Assembly: GCA_029777735.1 (NCBI GenBank)
Contig: JAKORR010000713.1
Location: 1-12,596, forward strand
Length of the DNA stretch: 12,596 nucleotides
Reading direction: 5' to 3'
Source of the DNA: Armatimonadota bacterium
GTDB lineage: Bacteria > Armatimonadota > Zipacnadia > Zipacnadales > FEN-943
In this document: piece after piece, positions 1 to 7,641 of the stretch
Position numbering within the stretch: the stretch's first letter is position 1
How the letters are laid out: the number at the start of each line of letters is the position of its first letter
Program-made: the position numbers and the translations under genes
The notes under the pieces: generated by a model
Databases searched by the model: none
Told to the model about the DNA's origin: nothing
Seen by the model: only the letters and a program-made list of their open reading frames with translations

Positions 1-265
1 GCCAGGGCTGTTGCCAACCTGCGACCACGCCCAGTTGGCTGCTCTTGTGGCGCCTCGTGCGCTGCTCATCTCGGCTGGACGACGCGACGGTGGCTTCCCT
101 GTTGACGGGGTGCTTGAGGCGTACCATTATGCGCGGCAGACTTACCGCGGGCTACGGGTGCCGCAAAAGATAGACTTGCACCTTGACGACTGCGGGCATG
201 GATTTTCTGAGGAGAGGCATACCAAGGCCTTGTGGTGGCTGAAGCGCTGGCTCGGGCCGGTCTAG
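1..265 (+). CDS. alpha/beta-hydrolase (esterase type), C-terminal fragment
   Basis: The reading frame is open from the window edge (first full codon at base 2) to TAG at 263-265, so only about the last 87 residues of a larger protein are present. The fragment reads APRALLISAGRRDGGFP, then a run typical of the last strand and helix of an alpha/beta-hydrolase, then DDCGHGF and a terminal helix ending in WLKRWL. This is how dienelactone-hydrolase and acetyl-xylan-esterase type enzymes end. The aspartate at 86-88 and the histidine at 197-199 are the likely acid and base of the catalytic triad; the nucleophile serine would lie upstream, outside the window. An ester-cleaving role on decorated plant polysaccharide would suit the neighbouring sugar genes, but the substrate is inferred from context only. 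Other serine hydrolases with this fold, such as peptidases, remain possible. The next gene lies 174 bases downstream on the same strand. Confidence 0.7.
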   Translation, partial: PGLLPTCDHAQLAALVAPRALLISAGRRDGGFPVDGVLEAYHYARQTYRGLRVPQKIDLHLDDCGHGFSEERHTKALWWLKRWLGPV

Positions 266-423
266 GGTGTGAAGAGCCGGTCTTAGTGGCCGTCGCAGGT
301 GCCATGGCGCCGCAGGGCCCAGGTCGCCCCGCTCGCGTCGCGCGTCTGCCCCTATGGGCCGTTCCCACCGCGAGACCTGCAGGCAACCTTGCTCTCAGGA
401 CAAATCTGTGTGATCTTCAAGCC

Positions 424-429
424 GGGAGG
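424..429 (+). promoter_or_regulatory. ribosome binding site of the zinc dehydrogenase
   Basis: GGGAGG lies 10 bases before the ATG at 440. This supports that start. The 174-base gap upstream shows no convincing -35/-10 pair. Confidence 0.6.
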
Positions 430-439
430 CTGATCCGCT

Positions 440-1429
440 ATGCGAAGGCTGAAGTTCCTAGGAAACCGACGCGTTGAGGTCGTCGAAGCCGACGTGCCCA
501 GGCCTAGCCCTGGGGAAGTGCTGGTGCGTATCAGGGCCTCGGCCCTCTGTGGCAGCGAAATGGAGGCCTTCAGATCCGACCGAGAGCAGGCCGGCAATCC
601 TGGACACGAGATGGTGGGGGAGGTTGCCGACGCCTGCGGCAACGAGTCCCTGACCGAAGGCCAGCGCGTGGCCATCCACGCCGTAACGTCCTGTGGGTAT
701 TGCTATTGGTGCCAACGTGGCTATGAGCTCTACTGCGAGAACCTGCGCGGTATCAGCAATGGCCACTCGGAGTACGTCGCGGCGCCCGCTCGCCACTGCC
801 TGCCCCTTCCAGACGATATCGACTGGGATACAGGTCTGATGGTGGGCGGCGACACGCAGGGCGTATCCTATCACGCCGCGACGCGCGTGGGTGTGAAGGC
901 CAACGATACGGCCGTGGCGATGGGTGCCGGGCCAGTGGGCCTGGGACACGTGTTGCTGCTCAGCTTCTGGGGGCTTCGCGTGGCGGTAGTGGACATGGTG
1001 CCCTACCGCCTGAAGCTAGCAGAGAAGCTCGGCGCCGAGATCACAATCAATGCCTCCGAGGCAGACGTATTGGCAGAGCTGAGAAAGATGGACGATGGCC
1101 GCGGATTGGACTTTGCCTTTGACTGCGTAGGCCGGCCAGAAACGCTTCAGGTCTCCATGAGGGCCGTGCGCCCCAGAGGCACCGTAGTCATTATCGGCGA
1201 ACGGGGCGAGACCCCCATCTACCCCTCCAGGGACATCATTCACAGCGAGCTTGCCATCTACGGCTCTTGGTATTTCTTGCGCCGCGATTTCTACGAGATG
1301 ATCGGACTCGTGCGACGCGGCCTGCGGTCCGCAGACATGATCACCCACCACTATCCGCTCGAACAGGCCCAGGAAGCCTACGATCTGATGGATGCGGCCC
1401 AGTGCGGCAAGATTGTCTTCCAGATATGA
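440..1429 (+). CDS. zinc-dependent medium-chain alcohol/polyol dehydrogenase
   Basis: A 329-residue member of the zinc-binding medium-chain dehydrogenase family (sorbitol, threonine and alcohol dehydrogenase relatives), which oxidises a secondary alcohol or polyol with NAD(P). Catalytic zinc ligands are visible at Cys37 (ALCGSE) and His56-Glu57 (PGHE). A complete structural-zinc lobe is present with Cys85, Cys88, Cys91 and Cys99. The Rossmann motif GAGPVGLG is at 162-169, and Asp185 at the end of the next strand favours NAD over NADP. The length is slightly below the usual 340-350. The start at ATG 440 has a GGGAGG site 10 bases upstream. It is followed by a hairpin and then a sugar kinase on the same strand, so a sugar or sugar-alcohol substrate is likely, but the exact substrate cannot be read from the sequence. 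The protein is expected to be cytoplasmic: no signal peptide is seen. Confidence 0.9.
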   Translation: MRRLKFLGNRRVEVVEADVPRPSPGEVLVRIRASALCGSEMEAFRSDREQAGNPGHEMVGEVADACGNESLTEGQRVAIHAVTSCGYCYWCQRGYELYCENLRGISNGHSEYVAAPARHCLPLPDDIDWDTGLMVGGDTQGVSYHAATRVGVKANDTAVAMGAGPVGLGHVLLLSFWGLRVAVVDMVPYRLKLAEKLGAEITINASEADVLAELRKMDDGRGLDFAFDCVGRPETLQVSMRAVRPRGTVVIIGERGETPIYPSRDIIHSELAIYGSWYFLRRDFYEMIGLVRRGLRSADMITHHYPLEQAQEAYDLMDAAQCGKIVFQI

Positions 1430-1443
1430 CGGCGCGAGGCTTC

Positions 1444-1479
1444 GCAGGGGAGCCCGGATGTTGCGCCGGGCTCCTCTGC
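1444..1479 (+). terminator. strong hairpin between dehydrogenase and kinase
   Basis: Bases 1444-1457 pair with 1466-1479 around an 8-base loop, giving a 14-bp GC-rich stem with a single G-T wobble. It starts 15 bases after the dehydrogenase stop, where a terminator would sit. There is no T-run after the stem, so it may instead be a partial terminator or an mRNA-stabilising 3' end that lowers expression of the kinase downstream. Confidence 0.45.
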
Positions 1480-1551
1480 TCCTGCCCGGGGTGACGTGCC
1501 TGCGGCCAAGGCGTCCGAGGCGCAAGATGCCACCGGTCGGGCTGAGCCATC

Positions 1552-2952
1552 ATGACGGCAAAGAGAGCTGAGAACCAGTTCCGCTCCTTCAGACGGCGTC
1601 TGGGTACTCTCGCAGGCGACTTCCTCACCCTGGGGGTTCCGTTGAGCATGGCCCGTGCACCCGGCCGACTAGATGTTATGGGCGGTGTGGCCGACTACTC
1701 GGGGGGAACAGTCCTCGAGGGCACTTTGGGCGAAGCCGCCCTGGTGGCAGTACAACCCCGTGGCGATGACCTCCTGGTCGCGCACAGCTACCAGGCCACG
1801 GCCCACGGCTGGCGGACACCCGTGACGCTTCACCTGGCCGACCTGTACACCGCCGGACGTCTAAAGAGCCCCGCGCAGCTTCGTGTTCTCTTCCCGCGTG
1901 AGGCCCACTGGGCATCTTACGTACTTGGTGCCTTCCCGGTGCTGGCAAGGAACCGTATCGTGAGCCGATGGCCGCACGGGGCAACGCTGGTTCTGGACAG
2001 CGGTGTGCCCATGGGCGCAGGCGTGGCATCGTCAGGCGCGATCGAGGTGGCCACGATGGCCGCTCTCCTCCACGCCTACGACCTGGCGCTGGACGGTCTA
2101 CGCCTGGCACGTCTGTGCCAGCAGGTCGAGAACCACGTGGCGGGCGCGCCCTGCGGCGTAATGGACCAAGTCACAGCAGCGCTAGGTGAGGCTGGCAAAC
2201 TCCTGATCCTCCTCTGCCAGCCCTCGCAGGTGCTGGGTCTGCAACCTCTGCCCAGCTGGGCAGCAACCTTCGGCATCGACACGGGCGTGAAGCACACCGT
2301 CGGTGGGCGGCAGTATGCTCGCGCCCGCGTTGGCGCCTACATGGGACTGAAGATCATCACGTCCCACCTTGCCCCCAGGGCCCTTGGCGGCTATCTGTGC
2401 AACCTCACACCCGAGCAGTTCCGGCGTGACTGGTGGGACCGCCTCCCGTCAAAGATGACCGGTGCGGAGTTCCTCAGCCGCTACGGCGAAACCGACGATC
2501 TCGTGACCACTGTGGATCCGGCTGAGACCTATTCTGTGCGCGGCTGTACGAGCTACCCCATCTACGAAACCGCTCGCGTGCGCAAGTTCGTCGAGCTGCT
2601 GACCCAAGCGTCGGAGACGGGCGACGAGCGTCCCCTAGTCCGTGCTGGCAGACTCATGTACGCCGCCCACTGGGGCTATCGGACGCTGTTGGGCCTTGGA
2701 GCTACCGAAACAGACCTCATCATGCGCTTGGTGCGTAAGCGTGGACCGAAGCACGGTTTGTATGGAGCAAAGACCAGCGGCGGCGGATCGGGCGGGACCA
2801 TGGCGATCCTCGCAAGGGCCGACGCCAACGAAGCCGTCGAGGAAGTTGCCGACGAGTACGCGCGCCGTACAGGCCTACAACCACACCTTTTCGTAGGCAG
2901 CTCACCGGGAACCCTAGCTTTTGGCCTGAGGCGAGTAAATCTACAGGCCTAA
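1552..2952 (+). CDS. GHMP-family sugar kinase, L-arabinokinase-like
   Basis: A 466-residue GHMP kinase with all three family motifs: ARAPGRLDVMGGVADYSGG (34-52), VPMGAGVASSGA (152-163, phosphate-binding loop) and TSGGGSGGT (408-416). CGVMDQ at 201-206 carries the probable catalytic Asp205. Galactokinases have an IGEHTDYN-type first motif; here it is MGGVADYSG, the form I recall from the kinase half of plant L-arabinokinase (ARA1). Further matching stretches are GIDTGVKHTVGG, GGYLCNL, LYGAKTSGGGSGG and the FVGSSPG ending. The likely reaction is ATP-dependent phosphorylation of L-arabinose (or a similar sugar) at C1. The plant enzyme carries an extra N-terminal glycosyltransferase-like half, whereas this protein is the kinase alone. 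ATG 1552 is the first possible ATG after an in-frame TGA at 1543; no good ribosome site is seen. The alternatives are galactokinase or another sugar-1-kinase. The GHMP family is certain, and arabinose specificity is likely but unproven. Confidence 0.85.
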   Translation: MTAKRAENQFRSFRRRLGTLAGDFLTLGVPLSMARAPGRLDVMGGVADYSGGTVLEGTLGEAALVAVQPRGDDLLVAHSYQATAHGWRTPVTLHLADLYTAGRLKSPAQLRVLFPREAHWASYVLGAFPVLARNRIVSRWPHGATLVLDSGVPMGAGVASSGAIEVATMAALLHAYDLALDGLRLARLCQQVENHVAGAPCGVMDQVTAALGEAGKLLILLCQPSQVLGLQPLPSWAATFGIDTGVKHTVGGRQYARARVGAYMGLKIITSHLAPRALGGYLCNLTPEQFRRDWWDRLPSKMTGAEFLSRYGETDDLVTTVDPAETYSVRGCTSYPIYETARVRKFVELLTQASETGDERPLVRAGRLMYAAHWGYRTLLGLGATETDLIMRLVRKRGPKHGLYGAKTSGGGSGGTMAILARADANEAVEEVADEYARRTGLQPHLFVGSSPGTLAFGLRRVNLQA

Positions 2953-2979
2953 CCCTCCAACCACAGCCCTACCGCTGGC

Positions 2980-3954
2980 TTACTCCTCGCGTTTGGCGGC
3001 GCCCAGTGTCTGCAGATGAAAGCCCAAGTTTGCCAAGCCGTCGCGCATGGACGCCAGTGGGCAGTCCTCGCCCTTGACGGCCGCCACGAAGCTGCGGAAA
3101 GACAGCTGCATGAAGTCGTCCCACCAGAGCTCTTGGCCCTCCATGGTACAGAAGGCCCGGTACACACCCTTGTCGTCGTTGCGGCCTTCATAGTCCATCA
3201 AGTGGCCATTGATGCCCATCCGGCGCACCAGCGGCCCCTCCGGCACGTTGCAGCTCCGTAGGTGACACTCGCACGGCGGCCCAGCCTCGGGCACGTAGAC
3301 AAAGTTTGCGTCGAATTCCTTGCGCCTACACGTCACCCGCAGGCTCCTGCGGTCGATTTGCCCGTAGCCGCAGAAGGCCATCATCACGGAAATGGGGTGA
3401 GAGCCTAGGTCCCTCCAGATTGCCTCGAAGTCCACAGGTCCACGGGCGCCTCGCGAGTCGAGTTGCATGAACATGGACCTAGGCGCCTCACGCTCAATGC
3501 CTAACCGCCTCGACAGCTCAAAGTAAGGTTCCAGGCCGGCAACATACTGCGTATTGATCGCGCCCACCAGGGCGCGATCATCCACCATCTCGACCATTTC
3601 CTCAGCCAGCGCCATCATCTCGCGGGGCTTCCTGTCGCTGTACCACACCAGCGGCTTTTCACACATGACATGGACGCCGGCTTGCGCACAGGCCAGCACA
3701 TGTTCATAGTGATGTTCCGGCGGTGAGGCTACCGAAAGGACCTCAGGTTGTGCGGTCGCCAGCATTTCCTCTACCGATGTATAGCCACGTCCCTCGAAGC
3801 CGAAGAGCTCCTGCAACAACTTGGCCGTCTTGGCCACTGACCCCACACTCGTACCAACGAAAGCCACCACCTCGCACCCTTCATAGTACAGCCACTTGGC
3901 GTGGTGCTTACCTATTCCTGATGCGCCGATGACCGCCGCCCGCAGGCTGGTCAT
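2980..3954 (-). CDS. Gfo/Idh/MocA-family oxidoreductase
   Basis: A 324-residue NAD(P)-dependent sugar oxidoreductase of the Gfo/Idh/MocA family. The N-terminal Rossmann fold begins AAVIGASGIGKHH (6-18). The family signature EKP is at 99-101, inside VMCEKPL. DLGSHP (182-187) supplies the canonical catalytic Asp182 and His186. These enzymes oxidise or reduce sugars, inositols or their derivatives; the substrate cannot be assigned. The ATG overlaps the stop of the lipoprotein gene (ATGA at 3951-3954), and AGGAGG lies 10 bases upstream inside that gene, so translation is probably coupled. It is the last gene of the GH2-lipoprotein-Gfo unit and ends 27 bases from the convergent kinase gene, with no clear terminator between them. 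The middle region has several cysteines (Cys228, Cys230, Cys235) that probably lie on a sheet strand; a metal site is not supported. Confidence 0.9.
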   Translation of the reverse strand: MTSLRAAVIGASGIGKHHAKWLYYEGCEVVAFVGTSVGSVAKTAKLLQELFGFEGRGYTSVEEMLATAQPEVLSVASPPEHHYEHVLACAQAGVHVMCEKPLVWYSDRKPREMMALAEEMVEMVDDRALVGAINTQYVAGLEPYFELSRRLGIEREAPRSMFMQLDSRGARGPVDFEAIWRDLGSHPISVMMAFCGYGQIDRRSLRVTCRRKEFDANFVYVPEAGPPCECHLRSCNVPEGPLVRRMGINGHLMDYEGRNDDKGVYRAFCTMEGQELWWDDFMQLSFRSFVAAVKGEDCPLASMRDGLANLGFHLQTLGAAKREE

Positions 3955-4367
3955 TTGCCCTGTTCCTCCTGTGGAACCGGCTCGATGCTGACTTCCACGG
4001 TAGCCAGGCGCGCCCTGTTCTTGAAGGCTATGTTGAGCGGCCGCCTCTCACCAGGAGCAACCTTCTTAATCGCGCTCCTACTTTCCCCACGCTTCTCGCC
4101 GTTCCTCCCGATGCCCGTGATTACCACCACGGCCTCGGCCACGGTCTCAGGCCCGGCGTTGTGCACCTCGACCACCACGCGCACCAATTCGTCCTTAGGG
4201 TCTATAAGATAGCGATAGCGACTGATCTCGAGGGCAGAAACGTCATAGGTACCTACGTGGCGAGCGCACGACCCGGCCAGCAATGCCGCGGCCAGCGCCA
4301 ATAACACCAGGAACCGCCGCCATGGCGGCCCCAACCCATGGGCTGCGTTGTCAACCGTCTTTACCAT
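3951..4367 (-). CDS. small secreted lipoprotein with FxLYD-like beta domain
   Basis: A 138-residue exported protein. Arg17-Arg18 are followed by a hydrophobic stretch (FLVLLALAAALLAG, 19-32) and Cys34 in LLAGSC. This is a lipoprotein-type signal with a loose lipobox: Ala at -3 instead of Leu/Val/Ile. The mature part (about 35-138) is one beta-rich domain with VVVEVHNAG...VAEAVVVITG and a later ...GERRPLNIAF, the pattern of FxLYD or DUF3426-like domains found on bacterial cell-surface lipoproteins. No enzyme motif is visible. The start ATG has GGGAG close upstream but with short spacing, and the downstream TTG at codon 12 is an alternative. It starts 51 bases after the GH2 stop and overlaps the Gfo/Idh start by 4 bases, so the three are probably cotranscribed. 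Its role in this unit is unknown. Confidence 0.7.
   Translation of the reverse strand: MVKTVDNAAHGLGPPWRRFLVLLALAAALLAGSCARHVGTYDVSALEISRYRYLIDPKDELVRVVVEVHNAGPETVAEAVVVITGIGRNGEKRGESRSAIKKVAPGERRPLNIAFKNRARLATVEVSIEPVPQEEQGK
3965..3970 (-). promoter_or_regulatory. ribosome binding site inside the lipoprotein gene
   Basis: AGGAGG on the minus strand, 10 bases before the ATG at 3954, lies within the last codons of the upstream gene. It fixes the start of the Gfo/Idh gene and points to coupled translation. Confidence 0.75.
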
Positions 4368-4418
4368 GCTCTCCCTGCCCCGTTCTCAGCTTCCGGGCGC
4401 AGTAGAATCCCTTCGGGC

Positions 4419-7154
4419 TCACCTGTGCCACAGAACCATCAGCCCGCAGGGATAACGGCCCGCTCGCGGCCCATAGATTGTCAGACCGCCCGCCGGCCGC
4501 GCGCCTTCCGCTACCTCCAGCCGCAGGTTCACCTTCCCCTCAGAAGCCAGTAGGACCTTTCGCAGCACCTCTGTCGACACCTCGACGCGTATCGGTTCAC
4601 CGTACCGCCCCTCGAAGCCGTGCATGTGTGATAGAGCCCCTCGCGCGTCAGCATACTGGTTACCCAGGATCAGCCGCTGCACTTCCTCACCCCCCAACTT
4701 TACGCTGACCTCGGTCGGGAAAGCATACTCGTCGGTCTGCGGGATGCCTGGCCCGGGCCTTGCGCTGGAGAGCTCGGCCAGAACCGTGAGACCGCGGATG
4801 CCAGCCGGGGGCTGCAGCGCGAATTCGAAGAACCCGTGGCCCCGACCTGCCAGGAGTTGGACGGCGCCCTCGTGATCGCCGCGCTCCACCTCTTCCCCGC
4901 TCCAGGCGGCAGCGGCAGGCGACCCCAGGTCCACCACCCGCGCGTGCTCAGGTAGGTGCGGCTCTCCTGTCACCTCGACGACGGCCCAGTTGCCCGCCAG
5001 CACCCGATTGCTCTGATCCAGTACCTCAAACCACACCCACACGAGGCCAGGGGCCTTGGTTAGCTCCGCAGGCAACTCCAGCTCACGCTGCTCCAGGCTT
5101 GTCAGAACCCAGTTGTCCACAGGGATGGTCTGGCGCCAGTCGCCCTCCATCTCTGCCAGAGCGTTATAGCGCTGAGCCCGGACGACCACCCGGGCAGGCT
5201 CCTGCGGCGCCGGTCCGCGCAGCCACCAGGCCAGCGACAAAGGATCCCCGGCTGTGACCTCACGGCCCGCCGGCCCTGTGATGCCAAGGTATTGCTCGCC
5301 CTGTAGCAGCGCAGGGTTATACCCAAACTCCTTGCGCGTGCGGTCATAGTTGTAGAAACCATTGTGTTCCCACTCAATGTCCATCTGTTCGGTGTAGACG
5401 TAGCCACAGATGCGCTCGTAGAACCGCAGCTCGTTAGTCAGGAAGCGGAAGCACCAACTTACATCCTTGTCTCCCGATCCCGCCGAGATGCCACTGTACT
5501 CACTGTTCATCAGCGGCTGGTCGCCCTGAAAACGGCCAGAGCAGAAGTTGAAGTTGCTTCCCGGATAAGTCTCACTGACCACGTGCCCGATGTGTGCTGC
5601 GGCCTGCTCGTAGTCGTTGATGTAGAAGTGCCAGGAGTTGATGTCGCTGACCACGTGGTCGTACAGACAGGCCGAGTTGTCCTCCACCAGTCGCGTCGGG
5701 TCCAAACGTTTGGCCAGGTAGTACATACGCTCCACCCAAGCCTGTCGGTCGGGCTGCTTCTTGTAGTCGTTGCCGCCCAGCCCCCACGTCTCATTGAACA
5801 AGCACCAGGCGATGATGCTAGGGTGGTTGAAATCTCTGTCGACGGCTCCACGCAGGGTACGCTCCCAGCGCTTCAGTGCCCGGTCGCACCAGCCGTCGTA
5901 GCCGAAGTTCGGCAAGTCTTGCATGACCAGTAGGCCCAGCCGGTCCGCCCAGTAGTACCAGCGCGGGTCCTCAAGTTTGATGTGCAGGCGGATGAAGTTC
6001 CATCCGCTCTCGACTGCCTGCTCGAAGTCGCGTCGCATATCCTCGTCGGTCGGAAACGTGTAAACGCCCCAGGGGTTGAAGGACTGGTTGAGATTACCCC
6101 GCAGGTACAGAGGCCGACCGTTGAGGCACACATAGCTCGGCCCGCCCTGGTACAGTGGGCGCACGGTTATGCTGCGAAAGCCGAAGTAACTATTCACCTC
6201 ATCCTGGACCCGCGGACCCTCGGGCGTGCTGTACTGCAGCGTGGCGCTCAGGTCATACAGCACAGGCTCTTTGGGCGACCAGGGGCGCACTGTGGGCGCC
6301 TGCAGCGCCAGCTCGAACTCCTGCTCGCCAGGCTCCAGGTCGGGCAACGAAGACGAGGCCAAACAGAGGACCTGCCCACCCAGCTCAATCTCAACCGCTA
6401 GACGTACCCGACGCGCTGCTTCGCCCACTGCTACGCGGCCCTGTACTCGCACCACACCCGTGTCGAGGTCTGGGTGGATGCGCAGCGAGACCACGTGGGT
6501 CGCAGGCCTGGGCTCCAGCCACACCGTCTGCCACACACCGCTCGTCCGCGTGTACCAATGGTATTGCTTGCCCACGGGCTGGCTCTTGTGATCCATCGGG
6601 TCGTAAACGCGTAGGCAGACGAGGTTTTCCTGGCCAGGCTCGCGAAGGTGGTCAGTGATGTCAAAGCTCACGGGCAGATAGCCGCTTTCGGCCTCGCCCA
6701 CCGCCTTGCCGTTGATCCATACTGAGACCTGCCAGTCCACAGCTCCCAGGTTGAGAAAGATGCGTCGGCCCTTCTGGAACCATGCCTCAGGCACCCGAAA
6801 GGTGCGCCGGTACCAACCTACCTCGTGTTGAGGCGCGTTGGCATAGTTGCGTTCCTTCACGCTGACTCTCTCGGGTTGGAGGAAGGCCTCACGCGAAAAC
6901 CAGTTATCGTTGGCGGCTTGGTCCTCGGTCCCCCAGGCGGCGTGGCTCTGCCAAGGGAAGGGCACGCGGATGCGGCGAGACAGCTTTCCCTCGCCACGGT
7001 GCCAGCCCTCCCCGCGACCGGCCTGCTTGCCAGCAAAATCGAACTCCCACCAGCCGTTCAGGCAGATCCACTCGCGACCCTCGGTGAGGCCCCGGTGGAA
7101 GTCGGGTCTGGGATGTTCCGGCTTTGGGACGTCGGGAAGAATAGGCGAAGCCAT
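4419..7154 (-). CDS. glycoside hydrolase family 2 (beta-galactosidase/beta-glucuronidase type)
   Basis: A 911-residue retaining glycosidase of family GH2. The order is an N-terminal jelly-roll sugar-binding domain (about 10-215, with LNGWWEFDF, VGWYRRTF and RTSGVWQTVWLE), an immunoglobulin-like domain (about 216-335), and a TIM barrel from about 340 (YLRGNLNQ). A long C-terminal part ends in a beta-rich, carbohydrate-binding-like domain. In the barrel, IIAWCLFNETWG gives the acid/base Glu455 and MNSEYSG gives the nucleophile Glu552. Their spacing of 97 is normal for GH2. The start was set at ATG 7154 because AGGAGG lies 10 bases upstream; longer forms would run through the ribosome site. No signal peptide is seen, so it probably acts in the cytoplasm on imported oligosaccharides. 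The substrate could be a beta-galactoside, beta-glucuronide, beta-mannoside or alpha-L-arabinopyranoside. It heads the unit with the lipoprotein and Gfo/Idh genes. Confidence 0.92.
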   Translation of the reverse strand: MASPILPDVPKPEHPRPDFHRGLTEGREWICLNGWWEFDFAGKQAGRGEGWHRGEGKLSRRIRVPFPWQSHAAWGTEDQAANDNWFSREAFLQPERVSVKERNYANAPQHEVGWYRRTFRVPEAWFQKGRRIFLNLGAVDWQVSVWINGKAVGEAESGYLPVSFDITDHLREPGQENLVCLRVYDPMDHKSQPVGKQYHWYTRTSGVWQTVWLEPRPATHVVSLRIHPDLDTGVVRVQGRVAVGEAARRVRLAVEIELGGQVLCLASSSLPDLEPGEQEFELALQAPTVRPWSPKEPVLYDLSATLQYSTPEGPRVQDEVNSYFGFRSITVRPLYQGGPSYVCLNGRPLYLRGNLNQSFNPWGVYTFPTDEDMRRDFEQAVESGWNFIRLHIKLEDPRWYYWADRLGLLVMQDLPNFGYDGWCDRALKRWERTLRGAVDRDFNHPSIIAWCLFNETWGLGGNDYKKQPDRQAWVERMYYLAKRLDPTRLVEDNSACLYDHVVSDINSWHFYINDYEQAAAHIGHVVSETYPGSNFNFCSGRFQGDQPLMNSEYSGISAGSGDKDVSWCFRFLTNELRFYERICGYVYTEQMDIEWEHNGFYNYDRTRKEFGYNPALLQGEQYLGITGPAGREVTAGDPLSLAWWLRGPAPQEPARVVVRAQRYNALAEMEGDWRQTIPVDNWVLTSLEQRELELPAELTKAPGLVWVWFEVLDQSNRVLAGNWAVVEVTGEPHLPEHARVVDLGSPAAAAWSGEEVERGDHEGAVQLLAGRGHGFFEFALQPPAGIRGLTVLAELSSARPGPGIPQTDEYAFPTEVSVKLGGEEVQRLILGNQYADARGALSHMHGFEGRYGEPIRVEVSTEVLRKVLLASEGKVNLRLEVAEGARPAGGLTIYGPRAGRYPCGLMVLWHR

Positions 7155-7164
7155 TGCCTGCATA

Positions 7165-7170
7165 CCTCCT
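7165..7170 (-). promoter_or_regulatory. ribosome binding site deciding the GH2 start
   Basis: AGGAGG on the minus strand lies 10 bases before ATG 7154 and only 1 base before another in-frame ATG at 7163. It therefore favours 7154 as the start and excludes the GTG at 7202. Confidence 0.75.
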
Positions 7171-7242
7171 GGGAGCAACAATGTGAAAGCACACGATGAC
7201 ACTCAGCGCACCGGCGTAGCGGCCTTCTCGCTGGGCGCAGGA

Positions 7243-7264
7243 CCAGGACGACCTGTCGTCCTGG
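7243..7264. repeat. perfect inverted repeat upstream of the GH2 gene
   Basis: The left arm CCAGGACGAC (7243-7252) and right arm GTCGTCCTGG (7255-7264) are exact reverse complements separated by two bases (CT). The centre lies about 100 bases upstream of the GH2 start. This dense symmetry in a non-coding leader suits a dimeric repressor or activator site, and it could also fold as a tight RNA hairpin. No regulator gene is in the window to pair it with. Confidence 0.6.
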
Positions 7265-7556
7265 AATTCGCCACTGGGCGCCGCCTTCATTCCTCAAACT
7301 GACAGAGATAGTGGAGAATAGCTACTCCCTTAAGACGCCTCAGGGCGGTGGAGCGCTGCGGCCGATTGGTTATGCACCAGGTGTTCCCACCAGTGCGCGA
7401 CCCCGAACGCCGGGCATGTTGTCTTCTCTTGCCAGGGGTCCAGATGATGGGCCGGACAAGCCCGCCTCTCCCGGAGCCATCTTTCGCTCACGGAAGCACC
7501 CAGCGCGCGAAGCGGCTAGCCCCAGCAAGGATGATGATGCGTCACTCCCAGGGGTA

Positions 7557-7586
7557 AAAATAGACACGCAGCGCAACACGTGACAA
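7557..7586 (-). promoter_or_regulatory. candidate sigma-70-type promoter for the GH2 unit
   Basis: On the minus strand TTGTCA (7586-7581, 5 of 6 to consensus) and TATTTT (7562-7557, 4 of 6) are separated by 18 bases. It lies just past the purL stop and points at the GH2 gene. It would give a leader of about 390 bases that includes the dyad at 7243-7264. Single matches of this quality do arise by chance. Confidence 0.35.
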
Positions 7587-7641
7587 ACCCTTCCGCCCCC
7601 AGGATGGCTCGGGCTGCCTGTGCCGGAACCTGAAGTTGTGC

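Larger units (their letters stand above)
7155..7641. other. 487-base gap between purL and the GH2 gene
   Basis: No convincing gene was found here; short open frames on both strands lack ribosome sites and recognisable motifs. Going toward the GH2 gene, it holds the purL 3' side without an obvious terminator, a candidate promoter (7557-7586), the 22-bp dyad (7243-7264) and the GH2 ribosome site (7165-7170). I see no tRNA or known riboswitch fold. Confidence 0.6.

Noticed and set aside
3411..3460. Cysteine cluster in the first Gfo/Idh protein neighbourhood as a possible metal site
   Set aside because: Cys228, Cys230 and Cys235 (actually near 3250-3275) fall on what is a sheet strand in this fold, and family members do not use a metal there.
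5364..5933. 189-residue open frame antisense to the GH2 gene
   Set aside because: It overlaps the catalytic core of GH2, has no start signals and has no domain of its own.
7155..7202. Longer GH2 start at GTG 7202 or ATG 7163
   Set aside because: Both extensions include or touch the AGGAGG site; ATG 7154 has proper spacing. The extra residues do not form a credible signal peptide.
7311..7583. 90-residue open frame in the purL-GH2 gap
   Set aside because: GTG start without a ribosome site, low-complexity Pro/Arg-rich composition and no recognisable motif.
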